A stretch of DNA of 64,000 bases from Ptychodera flava (taxonomy: Eukaryota > Hemichordata > Enteropneusta > Ptychoderidae), in assembly GCF_041260155.1 (NCBI RefSeq), contig NC_091942.1, positions 258,001 through 322,000 of the forward strand, in the 5' to 3' direction. A program made the position numbers and the translations under genes. Of this stretch, positions 26,801 through 35,800 are shown piece by piece (positions within the stretch are counted from its first letter, which is position 1; every line of letters starts with the position of its first letter). The notes beneath the pieces were generated by a model. The model ran no database searches, was not told the origin of the DNA, and saw only the letters and a program-made list of their open reading frames with translations.

Positions 26801-29800
26801 TAAGTACACGTCTTACTAGTATTGAAACTTTAGAGGTAGAGGGTTATTTTATGTATTTCTACGTAGACTCTCATATTTCTTAATTTGGCTCTTTGACAAG
26901 ATTTGCACTCTCGATTATTTTTGTATTTACAGATATTTGAAAGTATCATCAACTGTCATGTTCAACATTCATACAGGCTTATTACTTATTCAAAAAATGC
27001 CGAAATTTCTTCAGTGTTACCTCAGATATATGATACTGAATACAACAACATTTTTGGTACATAATGAAACTGACAATGGTTTTTCTTCCACTGTAGATAA
27101 TGACCCTACTTTGCAGTAATAAAGATGGTCATGATTATGTTCTTAATACGATGACATATATCAAATTAAAAATGGGTGAATCAATGAGGTTTAAGTTGTT
27201 GATTACAATGCTGCATGCAGAGCCACCGAACAGAAACTTCCAGGTGAGTGTAATGGAATAGCTAGCCAAAAACAAAAATATGTAATTTACAGCGACTTAT
27301 TAAGAGATTGGCGTTCGTCAAATCAAAAACATACACTTGGCACATTGAAAGATAGACCACGGTTCTGACTGATGTTACCTATCACTTTTACCTATGACCT
27401 TCAATAATTGTTCGATTTAATAATGATAAAATGTTTATCTTTCAAAGCGACGCAAGCAGTAATCACAAGCAAAAACTTTTGTTTTTTCTGTAGCTGGTGT
27501 GTCTAAGGTTTCTTAACAAGTTGCTGAATTCAACGCAGAATGTGAACGAGCGTGCTTATTTACAGTATGAGCTGTTGCAGCTGGCGAACTTTGACCCCTA
27601 TGCAGTGCAGGTATTGAGTGATTAATTTAGTTTGGAACTACGGTGATCGTAATTTGTAGTGTTAGGTCAATGAATATAATCAATATTTTTGCTTTGTATA
27701 CTCTATTACACTTTACATAAATTAATATACATGTCTTTACAAAATCTAGCATTAAGTATATATTGTATTGATAGCTATGTATGATTTTAAATACTCTGAA
27801 GCTAGTATCGAGAGTTCAACCCATGAAGTAAAAATTTGGCAATACCTTAACTTGTTTTGCAATTTAACTTGTATTCAGTAAGTATAGAGCTGTAATCATA
27901 ACTATTCTTACCGCTATCCAAGCATACACGTTAGAATATTGCCCTCTTCGAATATGCACACGACACTCCTGTTACAACGGTAATACACACAAAAGACAGT
28001 CGATATAAGTGGTCATACAAGTACATATAATTTTAACGTGTGTCAATTATTATAGAAATAACGGTCGACGCGCTGACCATTGACCATAAACGTTTATTTA
28101 CGGGCAAGGGCGAGAGGAAAGTCAAAAATTAACGAGCGAGGCTCGCCGAGCCCATAACACGATTGGAACTAATTTGGGATAATTGGATGGTGAAGTAATG
28201 TCCATTTAATCTACAAATTTTATCTCATATGCTTTTCTTTTATATTACACACTTGTTTTTATGAGTAATTTGCGATATTGCAACGTTCAGCTATATGGCA
28301 CCTAACACTAGTGAGAAATTTGCAAAATATGAAAAGCAAATTGTCCCAAATTAGTTTCAATCGTGTTCCATTAATTTTGGCTTTCCTCGAGCCCGAGGAA
28401 AGCCAAAATTAATCGGCTCGGCGAGCCTCGCGTTAATTCAAGGCTTTCCTCTCGCCCTTGTCTATAAATAGACGTTAATGGTCAATGGTCAGCAAGGAGT
28501 CTGTTATTTCTATTATATTATCAACGAACCCCCAAAACCGTCAAAATTTACGCGAACGACTACGGGGCCCCAGAACTTGTCATTGAGTAGCGCGCTGTAA
28601 AATTGTGCAGATCAAAGGGTCTAAATTTGGCCCACAAGTGTTACATTTTATTTTGTGATTGATTATGATCTTCGTACAAATTACAATTTACGTTTTAGCT
28701 GAAAAGCTAGATTTTTACGATATTATTCATATTCACGGGCACATAAACAAACCATTATTGCGTATTTGTTGTCGGTCACATGGTTCAGCTCGACTAATTA
28801 AAATGCGACGGACAGCTGGGCGTGGTAATATAATGTAATTTATGTTCCCTTCGACTCGAGTGGTATCACATTTAGATAGGGTTTGCTATATTCAGAATGC
28901 ATTCAAACGCATTTTATTCCACGGAAACATTTTTTTAGCAAAAGTTAGAAAAGCCTGAGGGGAATTTCAAGCGAAGTTATCATTGCCTTCTGATTATTGT
29001 TATAAAAATTTAATTTAATCAAATTTACTTTTATGCTTGTTTTTTAAACAGCCGCTGCAGGGTACGTATGATGAGGAGATAGCTCAGGAATTAGAATTGT
29101 GGCACAATGAATTTATCGACATTCAGGGTCTCCATGACGACTTCAAGCAACTAGAGAATAGAAACAAACTTCTCAGGAAAGAGGTGAGTAGTCATGAACT
29201 TTGACCCCTGGGGACACTCAACATTCACCTTTTTATTATCAAAAGTATTTCATCGAAAATACACACTGCATTTTGGATTCAAGTATCATTAGATATTTGT
29301 ACGGTGAAGTATGCATGTTTTAATAGTTCGCGAATATTATTTATTTATTCATTTACAACTTTTTATTTACAACAGGTTACTATGTTAACAGCAAAAATAA
29401 AAACCTTGGAAACGGAATATGAAGAGAACAGATTGAATTTATCTGAGGCGAGTTTACTTTCCATTAGTTTCTAATAATCTAAATGATTTAATCATGAGTT
29501 CAAATCAATGATTTAATTATGAGTTCAAATCAATGATTTAATTATGAGTTCAAATCAATGATTTAATGAGTTAAAATCGATGATTTAATCATGAGTTCAA
29601 ATCGATGATTTAATCATGAGTTAGAATCAATGATTTAATCATGAGTTCAAATAAATGATTTAATCATGAGTTCAAATCAATGATTTAATGATGAGTTCAA
29701 ATCAATGATTTAATGATGAGTTCAAATCGATGATTTAATCATGAGTTTAAAAACCTGTAAGTTGTGTCAAAACTACCAAGAAATAATCCTCTGAAAGCTC

Positions 29801-32800
29801 TGCCTACTGTAATCTTCACTGGTCTTGAGCAACAGCAATCACGCTGGGGGAAGTTCAACTACTTTTCAAACTTTGCTTTTACATTTAATGTGTTTATCCT
29901 GTTCCTGAGTGCCATCTTTCAATTGCAGATAAAACAATCTAACGAGCAATACCGATTAAAAGTAGCAGTGCTGCAAGACAAGTTACAAGATGCTGTGGTA
30001 AGCAATGTGCAGTCTTTTTATAATTTCTTTCAAAAGGGTCACTCGAAGTCAAACTATACACTTTAGACTGCAATAAATGAGAGGTTTGGTGATCAGATTA
30101 AGGACAAATATCGTTTCCGCTCTTATATTTAATTTTAGGAACTAAAATGACGTCACTATATTACAGAGTAAGGCTGCTTTCACTGTCCAGAACTCTGGAA
30201 ATGATATCGTTGGCATGGTATCCTTCGGTTTGCTTTCTCATCGCCGATATTACCGTATAATATTGTAATTTGTACTGACACCAATCGGTTCATGTGCTTA
30301 GATTTACGCCGAAAGCAAATCAATTATATCACAGAAGAAAAAGTCAAATAAACGCTTCAAAAACTTAAAGTTGTCGCAATAAACTCAGTATCCGTTGAAT
30401 AATTTTGCTATTATGCCGATTTTGCAAAGCGACGACATCAGAACAGCAAATCCAGGGGCGAGGACATCGAACACGTCTATGACGAAACCGCCAACACTGG
30501 CTTGACGGGTGACGGGATATCGCCAACGGACGACGGTTACGACGACGGTGAATCAAGCAGATCATCTTTACCTGTCCTAGCAGCCCCATTGACTTCAAAT
30601 TTAGGTAAGCGTCCGTATGCTTTACAATTGGAAGAATAATAAATACTTCTACGAAAGGATAATAAATTCATTGACCGTTAGACCGTTGTTGTCATGTTGC
30701 ATCTTAAGTTCCTTAATTACTTAAAATTTGCATATATCCATAAATAGTCATAGAAACGTATTAACCATGAGATGTCGGTTGTGCCGGTTGTTTTTGGTGA
30801 CGTAATAATGTTCACTTGGCTTGAAATGAAAATCAACGTTTTTGGCTTCTATAAACAAAGGTGACGTAAGATGTAGTATAGAACTATACAGGGACAGTTT
30901 CTGGTTGTTACCAGAAATGACGTCATCAAATCATTTTCAACGACCTTGGGCAAGGCGAAATCTGGTGGACGAATGACAATCGAACACACATGCATTATAA
31001 TTCATTAAAATATGACAGATGTGATTTCATATGAAGTGAAGATGACTTTACACGCGTAAATTTGACTTTGATGTCAGTGTTTTTCAATAGAAGTAACCCT
31101 TACAATGACATTTTTATATGTTTACGATTTAAGAGGGTCCAGCCCCGCCGCCGCCGCCGCCACCACCGTCAGCGAGACTTATCGGCAACGAGAGGAAGAA
31201 ACGAACGATCCGAAGCAACGTACCACTGCCTATGCTTAACTGGATTCCGATGACAGCGGCCGGAAATACCGTATTCAAGGTGACAATTAGAAAGCTTTGT
31301 CCTTGCTGTCAACACGATTGAAACTAATTTGGGATAATTGGATTTTCATATTTTCAAAATTTCTCAAAAGTGTTAGGTGCCAGATAGTTGAATGTTTTCA
31401 TAATACAAAAACATGTGTGTAATGTAAAAAGAAAAGCAGACGAGATTACATTGGTAGATTAAATCGGCATTACGTGACCATCCAATTATCTCAAATTAGT
31501 TCCAATCATGTTACAGTCATAGATCTCAAGAAAATGTCTCCACCTTTCGGTGTACTCAATGACACATTTTTGTTTCATATATGATAATTTTCAACATTTT
31601 TTGTAGATGCAACACTTCGCACCTGTGCACAGAGAAGTACATTTTAAAATCGATGATGGAATATCAGGTGTATTATGTTCACGCACTGTTTCTCTTCTTC
31701 CGACAGCTCAGCAAGTTGGCCATCACTTAGTTTTGATCAAGAGTTTGATAGAAATTCGTTAGAACAAAAACGTTATAGTGGGCTGACTGAAAAATGAAAC
31801 GACAAGGTAGACAGTACATCAACAATAATATTTCCCTAACTTGAATTTGTATCCAGGAAGTGGACGACGAGAACGTCTTGAAGGAGGTTGATTTCAGGAT
31901 TTTGAAGATCGCTTCCAAACGAGACAGAGATCTGAGGGCAGCGACGTGACTGAAAAACTGGAACGTGCAAGAAAACGGCTTGAAGAACAAGTAACTGTCA
32001 TAGAGAAAAACAGATCCAAGAATCTAAGTAAGGCATCGATCATTACGTCTTTTGAGGGATGGCGTCAGAGGGCAGTCTCCGTTCTGTGTGTTTAAGACTT
32101 GAGTGATCCTTGAATGATCCAAAAGTGAGCGTTCAGTGAACAGATGTACATTGCACTTGCAGTATACAAATAACAAGATTGGAGCTAAGTTGGGATAATT
32201 GGATCTTCATATTTTTTAAATTTCTCAAAAATGTTAGGCGCCCTATAGCTGAATGTAGCAATATTACAAATATCCCATAAAAACAAGTGTCTGGCATACA
32301 ACTGCAGATCAAACAGACATTACTTTACCATCCAATTATCGCAAATTAGTTCCAATAATCGTGATAAATTAATGTTTATCACAATACGATAAAATTAATA
32401 CAACAAAATCGTGACTTCCTGACCTCTTTCCTGTAAGGGAGCTTATACACACGTGACATCAGTTAAGCGGCACTGAAACATTACTGAAAGATACTAGGTG
32501 CTATATAAATGTCTTATTTTAAGATGTGTTGTATTGTGTTGTGTTGTGTTATCTATTTGCTTTTCCCTTAGTCATCACCAAACGACGCATCAGTCACATG
32601 ACTGACAGAGAAATCAAAGAAGCTATTACAAAATGTGACATCAGCGAAAATGGAGTACCTGGTGAAATCGCAGAACTGCTGCTCAAGTTTCTTCCAACCA
32701 GAGAGGAGGTGTGTGTCATTGACAGATTCTAAGGCTGTTGTCATGCTTTTTTTATTTTCTTGACGCCATGTATCCGCCCAAGGAAACCAGGTCCAAAAGA

Positions 32801-35800
32801 CGTAATGATCATTAGTTAAATACATGTTGATCGTTAGATGTGGTTTCCTACAGTTGTCGAGTACGGAACGTATCTTAAAATATGGTATGGATGCAAGCTA
32901 TGCAATCTATTATAGTGCAAGATGTTTAGTTTTTATTAAGTTTGGCGTTCTTCTCTTTTCTCTTCGACGACTTGTAGTTACGTGGTCTTGCCAAGAATGC
33001 CGACAAATACGAACTGATGGCAGACGCTGAGAAGTTCATGTTTAAGGTAGGATTATACCTCATTTACCGAAAAACGAAATAAAACATATGAGTTGTGAAT
33101 TGTCATGTCCTTCGTCTAAATGACAACAGCATTCCAATCTATTACAGTAATAAAGCATGCAGCTATTTTCCTGCACATTGAAGCTTTCATTAATTTGTGG
33201 CGATAGTGTGACATTAAATATTAATACACTCCTGTCGGAAACGTACGAAGTTTAGTAGGCACAAGTGATCATCGTAATTATGGCTTGTCCACTCTACTCT
33301 GTACTTGAATGGTATGCTGTGTTAACTATAAAAATTAAACTTCCCGTCACCATCTTGTACTGTTCCATAACCAACAGATGGCCCGCATTGACAGATATGA
33401 ATCTCGACTAAAACTGATGGCGTTCATGGGAATTTACGACGATTTGATTAAAACGGTATCTCCGGTGAGTACACCTTACAAGACATATAGACATGTCGTC
33501 GATCTATCTACATCGCCTTGCAATTTTGCGAATATTGCCCCATACATTGTGAGTCAAGAGAATCAAAATATTGCCCCATACTAAATGAGTCAAGAAAATC
33601 AAAATTTGAAATAATGAAGAACAGTGGGAGACTGCACTTGTCGGACTTTCATGGGCAAGATAAAGATACCGTAAATAGCTTTTTATTTCCCTCGCGAACC
33701 GGTGAACTTCTTCCCTAATTCTATCACACTGATAGCGTATCCCCTGCAATTGGGATGAAACAAACAGAGCATACACGTCCTTGTTAAAGTTTTCAGTATG
33801 TCATGAAACAAAAAATTAAATATCAAACATTCTTTAAACGCTCAGAAAAATTGCAGTACAGTCGTATATTTAAAGCTGATTTTGAGAAATGCCTAGGAGA
33901 AAATAACCAAAATCGACTACTTTACGTGGAATCGGCTATGTCGAACGATTCTTCTGATTTTAGTGTGCCTAAACCAACAAATATAATTTGGCATTGCCTT
34001 CTATACTCTCCTTTGTGCGCAAGCAAATATGTTTAAAAATTGGTATCCACTCAATCAGTATTCTGAGATTTGTTTTTAGTATTAACAACCGAACTTTGCA
34101 TGACAGCAAATCGATGGAGTGCTGAGGGCATCTGTATCAGTCATTGAAAGCAAGAAACTCAGGAAACTGTTTGAGGTAAGTTCAACATCAGTTATTTTCA
34201 AAATATTTTATGAGTTAATGCGTGGTTTTGCACAAAACAAATCAATCCCTAAAAGTATTCTTGGTCTGATACCATCAAACTTGGCCTCCTGGCTCCATGT
34301 AAACATATTTTTCTGTTGATGCTGCAGCGCTTCTATGTCACCCTCTCTTTCCATATTTTTCTCTTCGACGCCTAACCACCGTTTTGTAACATGTACAATT
34401 GCTTTCAGATCATCCTTGCATTCGGTAATTATATGAACAGCTCAAGAAGGGGACCAGCCTACGGATTTAGGTTGGAATCACTCAGCAGGGTAAGAAAGAC
34501 CACAGTGTCACTTATGTTCTAAAGTATGTGTTGTGTTCGAAGATGCACAGATCAACTGTCATCTTTACAACAGGCTGATAGACATCGTCAAAACATCATG
34601 GCTTAAATATGCAAAGAGAAATCAAACTAAGTGTAAGTGGATAGATGCGATCATATATATAATTCAAGGAAGTGAAAATGAGACTGCAGACAAAAAGCAG
34701 AATCCTATCGACGGAAGAAAGTTTTCACATGAATAGAAGTCATCTATCCGTAATGTTTCAATAATTTTCATTGTCATTTTACGAACCTAGATTTCTGACA
34801 CAAAGAATACCAAACGAACATACAGCTTGCTGCACTACATTGTCAAGACCATACTCGTGTATTACCCGAATGTCGCTGAATGGTACCACGACATAGACGT
34901 AAATGCTGCTATAGGTGGTAAGTTCATCCAACAAGCTCTTCTGGCTTTATTGGGAAAAATGTATGATTCCCATAGAAAAGTGTCTAGCCGATGCTTGATT
35001 AGTACAACTTACATTTTGTAACATAAAAAGGAAAGAGCTATTTCATTCATTGTATCACATTCTACTAAGCCTTATATTAACCATCTATGTGGTTTCCCAC
35101 AATGCAATAGCCGTCCCGTTTCATTTGACTTTCGGTTTATGGCGTCTGTTTTTTTTTTATATTCTCTGACAGTTTCTTTGGAATCGATATCAACTGATAT
35201 ACATGGTCTACGGAAAGGAATGGAATTAGCACGATATGAGAAAGAAAAACAAGAAGAGAATATGATTGTTTCAATATCCTTTACAAAAACCTACAAACAA
35301 AACAAACCAATAATCCAAGGATAAAACTCTGCGAACATCACCACTACCACAACCGTTATAAGCATCATCATCGTCGTCGTCATCGTCATCATCAACACCA
35401 TACCATTATCATAACAATCATCATCGTCGTCGTCGTCGTTATCATCAACACCATAGCCATTATCATAACAATCACCATCGTCGTCGTCGTCGTCACCATC
35501 ATCATATTCATCATCATCTTCATCAAAACAACTTTTTGAAAAACTATGCACAACCTTATAATATATGTGTACATCGCCTAATTACGTCAATGAAGCAAAT
35601 GTTGGTCAGTGGGATGCATGTGTAGTAGTTTACCTTAACCCTTCGTAAGACTTCTACGCCAATGCATCAGATAACGTGTACGAAGTGTCCGAGCGGTTCG
35701 GTACAATGCAGCAAAGATACACTGAAGTGTGTTTACTGTTCGGCGAAAAAAGCAAATCGATTGAACCTACAGATTTCTTCAAGTACATGACAGATTTTAT

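Noticed and set aside
27117..27120. Acceptor TTTGCAG at 27116 for formin exon 8
   Set aside because: It would start the exon with an in-frame stop. The acceptor ending at 27096 keeps phase and family alignment.
29451..29452. GT donor just after exon 11
   Set aside because: It shifts the frame and gives a stop within six codons of exon 12.
35291..35551. Asp-rich antisense frame
   Set aside because: Translation of CAT/CGT triplets inside the U12 intron.
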